A program made the position numbers and the translations under genes. Below the pieces are notes generated by a model that was given only the letters and a program-made list of their open reading frames with translations, was not told where the DNA came from and made no database searches. A stretch of DNA of 64,000 bases from UBA1412 sp964609795 (GTDB taxonomy: Bacteria; Verrucomicrobiota; Verrucomicrobiia; Limisphaerales; UBA1412), in assembly GCA_964609795.1 (NCBI GenBank), contig CAZSTC010000001.1, positions 1 through 64,000 on the forward strand, written 5' to 3'. Of this stretch, positions 16,024-25,386 are shown one piece after another. Position 1 is the first letter of the stretch, and each line of letters starts with the position of its first letter.

Positions 16024-16056
16024 GACATCGGAGCTGAATTGCTCCGATGTCCTTTT
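16024..16056 (+). terminator. Rho-independent terminator
   Basis: Perfect 11-bp stem GACATCGGAGC (16024-16034) / GCTCCGATGTC (16041-16051), 6-nt loop, then CTTTT. Confidence 0.85.
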
Positions 16057-16129
16057 AAGGGCTTTTTGAAGGAGTTGTAAGTCAGGTTTGGCTTGCAGTT
16101 TCGGTTTGTCTGTCCTATTGTCGGGGGCG

Positions 16130-16993
16130 GTGAGCGGTAATAGGATTGGAATAATTGGCGGCAGCGGGCTCTACGAGATGGAGGGCTTGTCGGAACAGGA
16201 GTGGATCACTGTAGAAACACCGTATGGTCCCCCTTCAGATCAGATTTTGACGGGTAATCTTGAGGGAAGGTCCGTGGCATTTCTTCCCAGACATGCGCGG
16301 GGGCACCGGATACTACCCAGCGAGCTCAACCACAGAGCGAACATATTTGCTCTTAAAAAGTTGGGCGTTGAGTGGATACTGAGTGTGTCGGCGGTCGGTT
16401 CCCTGCAAAAGGAGTTCAGACCTTGTGATGTCGTTTTGCCTGACCAATTTATCGATCATCTACGCACGACTCAGAATCAGACTCTGTTTGGCAATGGCAT
16501 CGTGGCCCATATTGCTTTTGCGGAGCCCATCTGTATGGAGCTGAGCCGGATCGTATATGAAGTGACCCAATCGCTGGGTGCACGTGTTCACCTGGGCGGG
16601 ACCTATGTGAATATGGAGGGGCCCGCTTTCAGCACCCGTGCTGAATCTATACGTAATCATAATGAGGGGCATAGCGTAATCGGCATGACGAATATGGGCG
16701 AGGCCCGCTGTGCACGGGAAGCGGAGATTGCCTATTCGACTATCGCCATGGTCTCGGACTATGATAGCTGGAACGTTACCGAGGATCATGTAACCTTGGA
16801 AATGATCATGGAGAACTTTTCAAAAAACATAGTACTGGCCAAGGATATTCTCAGAAAATCAGTTTCCAGGATTCCCCAAGAAGCCAACTGGCCTTGCCAT
16901 TCGGCTCTGAAGAACGCCATTTTTACTGCCAGAGAATGTTGGCCGCAAGAATGGGTAGAAAAACTCAAACCAATACTAGGTAAATACCTTTAA
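16130..16993 (+). CDS. mtnP: S-methyl-5'-thioadenosine phosphorylase
   Basis: 287 residues from GTG 16130. A TTG at 16088 would add 14 residues and cannot be excluded. Typical PNP/MTAP family 2 protein: NRIGIIGGSGLYEMEG, the phosphate-site PRHARGHRILPSELNHRANI, SAVGSLQ, and MTNMGEARCAREAEIAYSTI. It has SDYDSW, where the Asp pair reads the 6-amino group of adenine, favouring MTA over inosine or guanosine. It recycles methylthioadenosine from polyamine or AHL-type metabolism to adenine and methylthioribose-1-phosphate. It is followed 43 nt later by a secreted beta-helix protein with no evident functional link. Confidence 0.88.
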   Translation: MSGNRIGIIGGSGLYEMEGLSEQEWITVETPYGPPSDQILTGNLEGRSVAFLPRHARGHRILPSELNHRANIFALKKLGVEWILSVSAVGSLQKEFRPCDVVLPDQFIDHLRTTQNQTLFGNGIVAHIAFAEPICMELSRIVYEVTQSLGARVHLGGTYVNMEGPAFSTRAESIRNHNEGHSVIGMTNMGEARCAREAEIAYSTIAMVSDYDSWNVTEDHVTLEMIMENFSKNIVLAKDILRKSVSRIPQEANWPCHSALKNAIFTARECWPQEWVEKLKPILGKYL

Positions 16994-17036
16994 ATATTCA
17001 TAACATCTACTGAATCAATTAGATAAAGGATTAGAG

Positions 17037-19697
17037 ATGAAAAAACTTTTTCCTGTTTTGACATTATTTGGCCTGGGGGCCAGTGCTCTTTTCGGAGCCG
17101 ATTTTTATGTGTCTCCGGAAGGTAACGATACTCATCCAGGCACAACTACACAGCCTTTTGCCACGGTTCAAAAGGCCCAGAAGGCCGTCCGGGCTTTCCG
17201 CGCGGCTAATCCCAAAGAGTCTGTAACCGTCAACTTGACTCCGGGAGTATATGAGCTGAATCAGAAACTTGTTTTCACACCTGAAGACTCCGGAATATCC
17301 GAAGAGGCGCCGGTCAGATATATGTCCACCGGTGGAGGTGAAGTGGTGCTGAGCGGCGGTTCGGGGCTGAACCTGAATTGGGAAAAAGATGCAGGCATCC
17401 CCGGAGTCTGGAAGGCGAAAGTAGAACTCAAAGAGGGGAAACGGTTTGAGCAGTTGTGGGTGAATGGCAAGCGGGCCGTGAGGGCCCGGACTCCGGATTA
17501 TTGGACTTTTGCCCGTCTGCTGGGTGTCAACGAGGCCGATATCCCCGGTAAAGATTTGAAGCTTCACACGTTCATGATCGACACAGCCATTGCCGGCTCT
17601 CTTCAAGGTCTTTCAGTGCAGGAGTTGAAAGATGTGCAAATCCATGTCATTCACAAGTGGGATACGACTCGTGAGTGGCTTACGTCGGCAGTCCCCGCTC
17701 AGGGTGTCCTGACCGCTGAGGGAACCAAGATGCAGCCCCACAATTCGATGGTTCGTGACAGCCTTTATTACCTGGAAAACAGTAAGTCGGCATTGAATGC
17801 GCCCGGGGAGTGGTTTCTGGATCGGGATGGCTGGCTTTATTATCATCCGCTGGAGGGTGAAGATGTCACCACTTCGGAGTTCGTTTACCCCAGACTGGAG
17901 TCCTTGTTGGAGGTTGCAGGTGAAAAGGGGAAGAATCGGGTCCGTTTCCTGGAGTTTAACGACATCCACTTCAAGTACACAGAATTTCAGACGCCTCCTG
18001 TGGGTGTGCCTCCGGGACAGGCGGCAATGAATTGCCAGAAGTCCACCGTTCTCCTTAATAGCGCTGAGTCTGTTCTTTTCAACGATTGCTCCATCGAACA
18101 CACAGGCAATGTCGGTCTTTGGATCAAGGCAGACTCGGTCCGTTGCTCTGTGAATTCGAGCCGCATTTTTGATATCGGAGCTACCGCAATCCGTATTGGA
18201 GAGACGCAAAATAGGCCGGAGAACGAACGAACCGGCTTTATCACGATTGATAACTGCATTATCCAAAGCAGTGGACGTGTCCATCCATCAGCCACCGGAG
18301 TTTGGATTGGGCAGAGTTCGGATAATCGAATCACTCACAATGAAATTTCCGACCATATGTATACCGGCGTATCAGTCGGATGGGTCTGGGGATATGCAGA
18401 GAGCGGTTCGCAACGGAACCTGATCGCCTATAACCATATTCACCACGTCGGCTACCGAATATTGAGTGATATGGGCGGGATTTACACTTTGGGCAATTCT
18501 GTCGGAACCGTGCTTAGGGGTAATCACATTCATGACATCTACTCCAGTGCATACGGCGGCTGGGGACTTTATCCCGATGAGGGTACGACCGGAATGCTGC
18601 TGGATGACAATCTGGTTTATAACACCAAGGACGGCGGATTCCATCAGCATTACGGGCGAGAAAATACGGTTCGCAACAACATCTTTGCTTTCAGCGAAGA
18701 GGGGCAGATCGCTGTTACCCGTTCTGAAGAACATACCTCCTTCATTTTTGAGAATAACATCGTTGTTTTTGACAAAGGCAGGCTCCTGGGATATGGCGGT
18801 TGGGCAGCCGGCGCAAAAGTGAAGATGAACCGTAATCTCTATTGGAACGTCTCCAGTAACGCAATCGATTTTGCAGGGAAAACTTTTGACGAGTGGAAAG
18901 CCAGCGGACGGGATAAAGATTCTCTGATCGCGGACCCGCTTTTTGAAAATGTGCAGGAAAGAGATTTCCGCCTGAAAAAAGGCTCACCTGCAGAGAAAAT
19001 CGGTTTCAAGGCCTTTGATATTGCAATGTCCGGAGTGCAGGGGAGCCCCGAGTGGATTGCTTTGGCAAAATCTCTCCAATACCCCGGGTTTGGAAAGGTA
19101 TATGAAGCCCCTCCTTTGAGCTTCAAGGAAGATTTTGAAAACCCGCAATTCAGTATTTTAAAGGGGATGACTTCTTTCCATGTAGAAGATAAAAGCGGAT
19201 TGATCGACTCGACTGACCAACAAGCCGTCAGTGGAAAGTATTCGTTACTGGTTCAGGATGATCCTGAACTCAAGAATACTTTTAATCCGCATTTATACCT
19301 GGACCCTCACTATACGCAGGGAACACTGAAGTTCTCTTATAAAATCCGCTTGGGCAAGGATGTGGTGGCTCACAACGAAATCCGTTCCGAGGGCAACCCC
19401 TATTTGGTGGGCCCCAGTCTTCTCTTTAAAAATGGAGCCTTGAATGTACAGGATCAAAAGGTCTTGGATTGCCCCTATGAACAGTGGATCGGGATCGAAA
19501 TACTAGCTCCTCTGGGAGATAAGGCTCAAGGCAAGTGGAGCTTGAAGGTGAGCCTTCCCGACGGAACCCAGAAGGAATTCCAGGACCTGCCATGCAACCC
19601 GCAGTGGAATCGGGCCCGTTGGTTGGGTTTTTGTGCTTTGGAAAAAACGTCGTCGTCCTTTTATCTGGATGACGTTGTGCTGGAACTGATCCCCTAA
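17037..19697 (+). CDS. Secreted right-handed parallel beta-helix protein, GH141-like
   Basis: 886 residues with a Sec signal peptide (MKKLFPVLTLFGLGASALFG, cleavage near GAD). The opening FYVSPEGNDTHPGTTTQPFA, then VVLSGGSG and a WVNGKRAVRARTP segment, matches GH141-type and DUF1565-like beta-helix proteins. GH141 includes alpha-L-fucosidase and xylanase activities. Repeated short strands follow through about residue 620 (NHIHHVGYRILSDMGGIYTL; GGWGLYPDEGTTGMLLDDN). A C-terminal ~200-residue beta-sandwich-like region (FKEDFENPQFSIL to FYLDDVVLEL) could bind carbohydrate. It is directly abutted by the next gene. Activity is inferred from family resemblance. Confidence 0.8.
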   Translation: MKKLFPVLTLFGLGASALFGADFYVSPEGNDTHPGTTTQPFATVQKAQKAVRAFRAANPKESVTVNLTPGVYELNQKLVFTPEDSGISEEAPVRYMSTGGGEVVLSGGSGLNLNWEKDAGIPGVWKAKVELKEGKRFEQLWVNGKRAVRARTPDYWTFARLLGVNEADIPGKDLKLHTFMIDTAIAGSLQGLSVQELKDVQIHVIHKWDTTREWLTSAVPAQGVLTAEGTKMQPHNSMVRDSLYYLENSKSALNAPGEWFLDRDGWLYYHPLEGEDVTTSEFVYPRLESLLEVAGEKGKNRVRFLEFNDIHFKYTEFQTPPVGVPPGQAAMNCQKSTVLLNSAESVLFNDCSIEHTGNVGLWIKADSVRCSVNSSRIFDIGATAIRIGETQNRPENERTGFITIDNCIIQSSGRVHPSATGVWIGQSSDNRITHNEISDHMYTGVSVGWVWGYAESGSQRNLIAYNHIHHVGYRILSDMGGIYTLGNSVGTVLRGNHIHDIYSSAYGGWGLYPDEGTTGMLLDDNLVYNTKDGGFHQHYGRENTVRNNIFAFSEEGQIAVTRSEEHTSFIFENNIVVFDKGRLLGYGGWAAGAKVKMNRNLYWNVSSNAIDFAGKTFDEWKASGRDKDSLIADPLFENVQERDFRLKKGSPAEKIGFKAFDIAMSGVQGSPEWIALAKSLQYPGFGKVYEAPPLSFKEDFENPQFSILKGMTSFHVEDKSGLIDSTDQQAVSGKYSLLVQDDPELKNTFNPHLYLDPHYTQGTLKFSYKIRLGKDVVAHNEIRSEGNPYLVGPSLLFKNGALNVQDQKVLDCPYEQWIGIEILAPLGDKAQGKWSLKVSLPDGTQKEFQDLPCNPQWNRARWLGFCALEKTSSSFYLDDVVLELIP

Positions 19698-20444
19698 ATG
19701 AAGCGCTTGAAACGTCGAGAATTTCTTGGAGTCTCCGGCGGGGCTTTTTTTGCGCTGATGGGGGCTATGGGTGCGTTGCCTCTGAGCGGGGAAGCTGCAC
19801 CTGCACCCGCCGGTTCATCAAGGAAGGCTTCCGTTGACCCCATGAAAGCCGCAACGCGAAAAGAGCTCATGCGGAGCATGGAGGCAGAGCGGCTTTTGAC
19901 CGGGCAGAATAATACCCGGGAAAATGCGCATCTGCTCCATCTTTTAATCCGGATGAGCCGCGCTTACCGGGTTTTGGAAGTCGGTACTCACAAGGGATAC
20001 AGCACTCTCTGGATGGCAACGGCCCTGGAAGCACAAGGAGGCGGAAAGCTGACCACGATTGAAATTGACCGAATGAGGGTGCTCGAGGCTAAGAGAAATA
20101 TGCGCGACTGCGGTTTGGACTCCATTGTGACCTGTCTGGAAGGAGATGCGCATCAGGAAGTTAAGGCGCTAAAGAAAAATTTTGATCTGATCTTTCTCGA
20201 TGCAGACCGTGACCGCAACGAAGATTATCTCCAGACACTTTGGCCCCTTTTGCGAACTGGTGGATTTCTCTGCCTCAGTGGTGCGGTGCGCTTCCGCAGC
20301 ATGATGGCGCGGTATTTCGAAGAACTTGAAAAGAAGAAAGATGCCATGACGACTATCTTGAAGACGATTCCCAATACCGAGCGGCTTCCGGCGGAAAGTG
20401 AAGGTTTGGGTGATGCGATGGCTATTACCTGGAAACAACCTTGA
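19698..20444 (+). CDS. Exported O-methyltransferase-fold protein
   Basis: 248 residues; the ATG is the base after the previous stop codon, so the two are coupled. The N-terminus looks like a Tat signal (MKRLKRREFLGVSGGAFFAL). The body is the class I fold of the caffeoyl-CoA/catechol O-methyltransferase family: VLEVGTHKGYSTLWMA for the SAM loop, TTIEID, and LIFLDADRDRNEDYLQTLWP. The usual metal-ligand DN after the GG turn (GGLIVxDN) is replaced by GGFLCLSG, so metal-dependent catalysis may be lost or changed. A periplasmic SAM-dependent enzyme would be unexpected because SAM is cytoplasmic. The function is unclear. Confidence 0.75.
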   Translation: MKRLKRREFLGVSGGAFFALMGAMGALPLSGEAAPAPAGSSRKASVDPMKAATRKELMRSMEAERLLTGQNNTRENAHLLHLLIRMSRAYRVLEVGTHKGYSTLWMATALEAQGGGKLTTIEIDRMRVLEAKRNMRDCGLDSIVTCLEGDAHQEVKALKKNFDLIFLDADRDRNEDYLQTLWPLLRTGGFLCLSGAVRFRSMMARYFEELEKKKDAMTTILKTIPNTERLPAESEGLGDAMAITWKQP

Positions 20445-20467
20445 TTTGTGAAAGAAGAGATAATTTT

Positions 20468-20815
20468 ATGAAGCCTTATAAGCGCTATTGCAAGACACTC
20501 CAGCTCAAGAATGACCCTGAACTCATCGCCGAGTATTGCCGGCTTCACTCTTCAGGAGTGACGTGGCCCGAGATTTCCGAGGGGATGAAAGCGGTTGGAA
20601 TTCTGGATATGGAGATTTACCTTCTGGGGACGACGCTTTTCATGATTATGGATACAGAACCTGATTTTGATCATGATGCCGCGATGAAGAAACTGGGCTC
20701 ACTGCCGCGTCAGGCTGAGTGGGAGGCAACGGTTTCGAAATTTCAGAGGGCCTCAGCTGATGCTTCTGCAGAGGAGAAGTGGCGGCTGATGGAGAGGATC
20801 TATAAAATGGAGTAA
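20468..20815 (+). CDS. L-rhamnose/L-fucose mutarotase (RhaM) family protein
   Basis: 115 residues from ATG 20468 with GAAAGAAGAGA upstream; a start at 20441 overlapping the previous gene is less likely. The sequence KRYCKTLQLKNDPELIAEYC and the IYLLGTTLFMIMDTEPDFD stretch match the small dimeric ferredoxin-like RhaM/DUF718 family, which interconverts alpha and beta anomers of 6-deoxyhexoses. Its position after a GH141-like protein suggests handling of fucose or rhamnose released from polysaccharides; which sugar is inference. Confidence 0.75.
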   Translation: MKPYKRYCKTLQLKNDPELIAEYCRLHSSGVTWPEISEGMKAVGILDMEIYLLGTTLFMIMDTEPDFDHDAAMKKLGSLPRQAEWEATVSKFQRASADASAEEKWRLMERIYKME

Positions 20816-20861
20816 TGGGGGCCGCTCAGGCCCGGTCAGAATCTTGTTATCATCTATCCCG

Positions 20862-22232
20862 CTAGGCTGATTTCTGAAGGATATTCCTCAAAGATTCTGA
20901 GTTTTGGTGTGAGCCTACAATGGTCAGGTTGTAGCGCTCCGGTGAGAGAATCTGCTGAAGTATATTTTGTATTTCTTCGGCGGTTGTTTTGCAAATACCC
21001 CGTTTAATGGTTTCGGGTGAAGCGAATCTCCCTCCGCTCAGAAGTTGTTCTCCGAGCCAGACCATCTGGTTTTCCGTACTTTCAAGGCTGAGCTCCAATT
21101 GCCCAATAATATAATCCTGAGCGTTTTTGAGTTTTTCTTTGCTGAGAGGGCGTGATGCCAGGCGTTTGAGCTCTTTCAAAACGAGTTTAACGGTTTTTTC
21201 CACTTTGTTTTCATCCACGCCGGCTGAGATGACCAGGTCCCCGATGTCATAGAATGCGCTGGCAGAGCTGCCGATGGAGTAGGCCAGGCCTTCATCCTCA
21301 CGGATTACCTGGAAGAGGTGGGAGCTGGAGTTTTCCCCGACAAGCGTGTTGATCATTCGGATCGCATAGCGGGAGGGGTGGAAGCGGGCAAAGGTGCGAA
21401 TCCCCAGCGCAAACTGAGTTTGATCCACATCTCGTTCAACACAGAGGACTTGCGACTCCTGCTGCTGAGAGACAAAAGGGATATATTGATTGAGAGGCCC
21501 CGTAGGAATGTGTTTGGAGTATTTCCCAGCCAGTCGCACCAGTTTTTCATGACTCACATTGCCGGCAGCAATAATCCAGGTGTTGTTGGCGATGTAATGT
21601 TGTTGAAAATACTGAAGGATATTTTTACGGTGGATTTTCTGGAGGCCTTCTTCAGTTCCGGTAATGGGGCGCCCCAAAGGATGATCTCTCCATTGGATGG
21701 TGTTGAGGAGCTCTTGTACATACTGAGAGGGTTGATCGTAGATCATGTCGATCTCCTCACAGATAATTTCACGCTCTTTTCGGATTTCTTCCGGATTGAA
21801 AACTGAATGGCAGTACATATCCATTTGGACATCCATAAGCTGTTCCAAATGAGCACCGCGCGAACGGGCAAAATAGCAGGTATTTTCTTCTGCGGTAAAG
21901 GCGTTTGAGGCACCTCCGATACCTTCAATATCTTCAGATATTTTCAGCGACGAACGGGTGGGGGTCCCTTTAAAGAGAAGATGTTCGATAAAGTGGCTGA
22001 TACCGTTCTGATCCGGCAGACTTTCGTACCGGCTGCCGGTTTTTGCCCAGATGCCCAGGCAGACACTTGCCATTTGAGGCATTGAAGCACTGGCTACAGT
22101 GACTCCGTTGGGAAGAATGCTGGTCTGATAGAGCGTTTTCACTTTCGCAGAAAGAAGTTTTGGAGAGGTTATGCTCACTTTTTTATATGACAACAGGTCT
22201 CGGAGCTGTCTCCTGAGGCCCGACTTTATCAC
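20862..22232 (-). CDS. M16 family zinc peptidase (processing-protease-like)
   Basis: 456 residues from a GTG at 22232; a GTG at 22178 (438 residues) is equally possible and neither has a clear ribosome site. The M16 inverted zinc motif HFIEHLLFKGT (HxxEH) and the downstream Glu (ERE..CEEIDM) are present, as is the second-half signature (LAYSIGSSASAFYD). This is the ymxG/PqqL/MPP-like single-chain type of about 420-450 residues. It lacks a signal peptide. The gene converges with the rhaM-like gene and is preceded by a terminator of the upstream unit, so it has its own promoter. Confidence 0.85.
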   Translation of the reverse strand: MIKSGLRRQLRDLLSYKKVSITSPKLLSAKVKTLYQTSILPNGVTVASASMPQMASVCLGIWAKTGSRYESLPDQNGISHFIEHLLFKGTPTRSSLKISEDIEGIGGASNAFTAEENTCYFARSRGAHLEQLMDVQMDMYCHSVFNPEEIRKEREIICEEIDMIYDQPSQYVQELLNTIQWRDHPLGRPITGTEEGLQKIHRKNILQYFQQHYIANNTWIIAAGNVSHEKLVRLAGKYSKHIPTGPLNQYIPFVSQQQESQVLCVERDVDQTQFALGIRTFARFHPSRYAIRMINTLVGENSSSHLFQVIREDEGLAYSIGSSASAFYDIGDLVISAGVDENKVEKTVKLVLKELKRLASRPLSKEKLKNAQDYIIGQLELSLESTENQMVWLGEQLLSGGRFASPETIKRGICKTTAEEIQNILQQILSPERYNLTIVGSHQNSESLRNILQKSA

Positions 22233-22286
22233 ACTCTTCAGGCGTCACAAGATTATTGTGGAATTCGAAGGAAATACTTTGCCGCC

Positions 22287-22320
22287 TAAAAAAGATGTGC
22301 TACCCCGAAGGGTAGCACAT
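22287..22320 (-). terminator. Rho-independent terminator of the hem-U32 unit (minus strand)
   Basis: 11-bp perfect stem (22295-22305 with 22310-22320) closed by a CGAA tetraloop, followed on the minus strand by CTTTTTTAGG. It ends transcription from the small membrane-protein gene. The rest of 22233-22406 shows no gene. Confidence 0.85.
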
Positions 22321-22406
22321 TCATAATACACTACTACGCAAACAAATTACTCTTCTCATCTTGCCACCTCCCTGGGAGCATCTTACCTAAAAGGCAGAAG
22401 GTAAAA

Positions 22407-22631
22407 CTACTCGTTGATGAATCCCACAGGGCCGTAAACAGCAGCTCGACCTACCGTTTCCTTTGCTATGGATTCATTGCCTGTTTTTGCAACCAGACGT
22501 ACATTTTGAGGTTGTACAATGGGCGATAAATAGGCCTTCCAAAAGAGGAGAGTAAAAACAACTAAACAGGTGAAAGCGAGTCCGGGCAAAAATTCGCGAC
22601 GGAACAAGTACCAACGCCGACGCATCGGCAT
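22407..22631 (-). CDS. Small single-pass membrane protein, unknown
   Basis: 74 residues from the ATG at 22631, which has GGGAGAG upstream at good spacing; upstream starts at 22673 or 22742 (TTG) lack one. It has a basic N-terminus (MPMRRRWYLFRREFLPGLAF), one transmembrane helix (FTCLVVFTLLFWKAY), and a short outer segment ending VGRAAVYGPVGFINE. The arrangement resembles the first 60 residues of HlyD-type membrane fusion proteins, so it could be a remnant of one. No homology is certain. It lies 142 nt after the U32 gene start of the same strand unit and just before the terminator. Confidence 0.5.
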   Translation of the reverse strand: MPMRRRWYLFRREFLPGLAFTCLVVFTLLFWKAYLSPIVQPQNVRLVAKTGNESIAKETVGRAAVYGPVGFINE

Positions 22632-22773
22632 GGGCACTCTCCCGCAGCAGCTCTGTTGCACTTTCGCGCTCATCACGCTGGGGGTATAGCAGTCTTCATG
22701 CCAACCATGGAGGAGCCTGCTTTTGTTTTTTTGAACCGCCAAGGCAGCAGGGTAGGGAAAGGAAACTTTGGTG

Positions 22774-25386
22774 CTAACTTTCGTTTTCTTTTAAACTTCC
22801 TCGAGTCAGCGAAAACCCCAGAGTTTTGAGATTGCTCCAAATTTCTTCAGACGGAAGTTCTTCATTGAGAAGGTGTTGATAAAGATGAATGACCTGAAGT
22901 GTTTCCTGTCGGGTTTCGTCTAGAAACTCAATGCGGAACCTGTTGAGTCCAAGTTGCCTGAGGGTTGTAAAAGATTCGCAAGCGCTTTGAATGCGCCCGT
23001 TAAAGACGGTGTTCCGACAGCATGCATCTGCCAGAATAGGGAGGGTCACCCCGGTCCGATCTTTTAAGGCAAGCGTCCCTTTTTCGCAGATTTTGCCGCA
23101 TTGGGGATAGCCCGGTTTATTTGTCAGGTAAGCGCAGAAAAAGCAAAAGGCTGTGTGGAACATCGGCATATGCTGATGCAGAGTAAACTCAAAACGCTCC
23201 GGAGTGCTTTGAAGTAGCATAGAAGCGATTTGTATTAAATTGAGATCATAGGATAGTGTGAGCGATTGGAGCCCTTTTTGCCGTAAAAAGTAGTCGGCAC
23301 TCAGATGATTGGTGATGTTGAGTGTGTAATCCCCTCTGCATGGGTATTTTTTGAAGTAGTCTAGATGGTCATAGTTGCGGACCAGATATCCATCGGCTCC
23401 CGAATTCAGGGTAAGTTTGAGAAATTCTTCTTCTTCAGGTTTGAATATTCTGGGTGGTGCGACATAGATGGAAGGGTGTTTCCCCTGAGAAAGAGGGTGA
23501 GCGGATTTGATCCTGGAAACAGCCTTCGGATGGAGCTCTAAATCCTCAAAATCACAATATAAAGTTTGGACTCCTGCTTCCAGAGCCGCTTCGAGTTGTT
23601 CCCAACTGCGTACCAATACGATCAACTCCGGTTGCGTATTCGGGCGGGCTGCTGTGTTATTCGTGCAGGCAATCGCGGCTGGCTCTTTTTCAATCGTCCA
23701 GTTGGGGCGCTTTCTCCTCAACTCAAGGAGCTGGACAGAAAGGTCACGCCGCATCCTGTTGAGTTCGCTCACCGGAATCATACACGAAGAAGAGAGCATG
23801 AAGTGGAGCTTTTTCAGGCAGAAAGGGGTGTCGCCCAGCCGTTCCAATTGTTTGGTCAGTTTTTCCTCTGATAAAGGCTGAGAGTGAGCCTGTTGCAACG
23901 GCATTGAGGAAAGAGTCTGCACGGTTCTCCCCAGCTCGTCGGTCATTGTCAGCTTCAGGGGCAGGCCAACGGAGCCTTCAGCCGAAATTTCAACAGGGCG
24001 TCGATAGAAAATTTTATCCAGGGTATAGCTCTGGGCCAGTTCCCGCTCAAGCTCCGGGTCGCTTGTCTTATAAACCAGATCGCCGGGGCGAACCTGACGC
24101 GGGTCAAAGGTCTCGTTGCTGAACTCCAACCCCAGAAGTTGGTTATTGCCTGAGAATGAATGATATACTCTGCCGGCCTGGGCGGTTTGGAAAGAGGCCG
24201 GGTTGATAAAAGCGACTCCATCGCCGGGCTTGACGTGAGTATGGGTTTTAATCCAAAGGGTCTGGTTGTTATCGATATGAGAGACTTCCCCGAGTTGGAA
24301 GCCCTGATTGCCGGAAAAGCGCGCATGACAAAGCTTCTGGTTGTCCGTGCCCTGGAGCCAGCCGCTGCTCAGACCGCGGGAGAAGATAATCTCCATTTCG
24401 TAACGCTTGCGGCGTGAAAATTCATTCAGCTCGCTTTGGCAGGAGCTCAGGTCAAATCGATTTGCAGAGAGTGTCTCCCAGACTTTGTCGATCGCCTGTC
24501 GATAGATGCGGCAGATACTGGCGACATAGGCAGGGCTTTTTAACCTTCCTTCGATCTTGAGGCAGGTGACCCCGGATTGGATGAGTTCCGGAATATGTTC
24601 CAGCCCAATCCTGTCTTTGGGGCTGGCAAGAAAGCGTCTGGGGCCCAGCGGATACTCTGCGCCATTGCGAATGAGCTGGTAGGGCAATCGACAGGGCTGG
24701 GCACATTCTCCACGGTTGGCGGATCGACCTCCCAGGGCTTCGCTGGCGAGGCATTGCCCCGAAAAACTGAGGCAGAGTGCACCATGGATAAAAATTTCAA
24801 GAGGAAGTTGTTGAGGAGCTTCTCCGAGCTTACTATTCAGCCTTTGTTGCTGAAGGATGGAGATTTCTTTTGAGGAGCATTCACGTCCCAAAGCGGTCAG
24901 GGAAGCACCCAGATGTTCAGCAAATTCAATTCCCGTGGCTGAGGTGATGCTCATTTGCGTGGAGGCATGTATCGGGAAATCGGGAGAGAGACGGCGTATC
25001 AACCGGAGAATGCCGATATCCTGAACGATCACTGCGTCAGCTCCTGCGGATATGATCTGCTCCAGATACTCCTGAACTGCCTCCAGCTCGTTGCTGAATA
25101 CGAGAGTATTCAACGTGATATATCCCTTGAGCCCTCGCTCATGCAGATACTCCATGAGTGAGGGTAACTGTTCCAGGGTGAAGTTATTGGCCCGAATTCG
25201 TGCATTGAAGCGGTCCAGGCCAAAATAGATTGCATCAGCTCCGTTTTCGACGGCTGCACGGGCGCAATCCCAATCCCCGGCAGGGGAGAGGAGCTCCGGT
25301 TTTGACGGACGAAGGGGCATTGGTAAATTTTCCAATTCCAAAAGTTTGATGTAAGGTGTGTCGGATAAACCTTCCGGGTTATCCAT
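22774..25386 (-). CDS. Peptidase U32 family protein (RlhA/DUF3656-like)
   Basis: 870 residues. The N-terminal TIM-barrel-like U32 domain begins KPELLSPAGDWDCARAAVEN and GADAIYFGLDRFNARIRANN. Conserved cysteines in SGQCLASEALGGRSANRGEC and AQPCRLPY are the Fe-S-type ligands of the family. A middle DUF3656-like region and a C-terminal extension with more Cys (HTAFCFFCAYLTNKPGYPQC) make it longer than E. coli RlhA (about 650). RlhA acts in hydroxylation of 23S rRNA C2501; other U32 proteins hydroxylate ubiquinone precursors. It overlaps hemY by 8 bp, so its synthesis is coupled to haem genes. The substrate is unknown. Confidence 0.82.
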   Translation of the reverse strand: MDNPEGLSDTPYIKLLELENLPMPLRPSKPELLSPAGDWDCARAAVENGADAIYFGLDRFNARIRANNFTLEQLPSLMEYLHERGLKGYITLNTLVFSNELEAVQEYLEQIISAGADAVIVQDIGILRLIRRLSPDFPIHASTQMSITSATGIEFAEHLGASLTALGRECSSKEISILQQQRLNSKLGEAPQQLPLEIFIHGALCLSFSGQCLASEALGGRSANRGECAQPCRLPYQLIRNGAEYPLGPRRFLASPKDRIGLEHIPELIQSGVTCLKIEGRLKSPAYVASICRIYRQAIDKVWETLSANRFDLSSCQSELNEFSRRKRYEMEIIFSRGLSSGWLQGTDNQKLCHARFSGNQGFQLGEVSHIDNNQTLWIKTHTHVKPGDGVAFINPASFQTAQAGRVYHSFSGNNQLLGLEFSNETFDPRQVRPGDLVYKTSDPELERELAQSYTLDKIFYRRPVEISAEGSVGLPLKLTMTDELGRTVQTLSSMPLQQAHSQPLSEEKLTKQLERLGDTPFCLKKLHFMLSSSCMIPVSELNRMRRDLSVQLLELRRKRPNWTIEKEPAAIACTNNTAARPNTQPELIVLVRSWEQLEAALEAGVQTLYCDFEDLELHPKAVSRIKSAHPLSQGKHPSIYVAPPRIFKPEEEEFLKLTLNSGADGYLVRNYDHLDYFKKYPCRGDYTLNITNHLSADYFLRQKGLQSLTLSYDLNLIQIASMLLQSTPERFEFTLHQHMPMFHTAFCFFCAYLTNKPGYPQCGKICEKGTLALKDRTGVTLPILADACCRNTVFNGRIQSACESFTTLRQLGLNRFRIEFLDETRQETLQVIHLYQHLLNEELPSEEIWSNLKTLGFSLTRGSLKENES

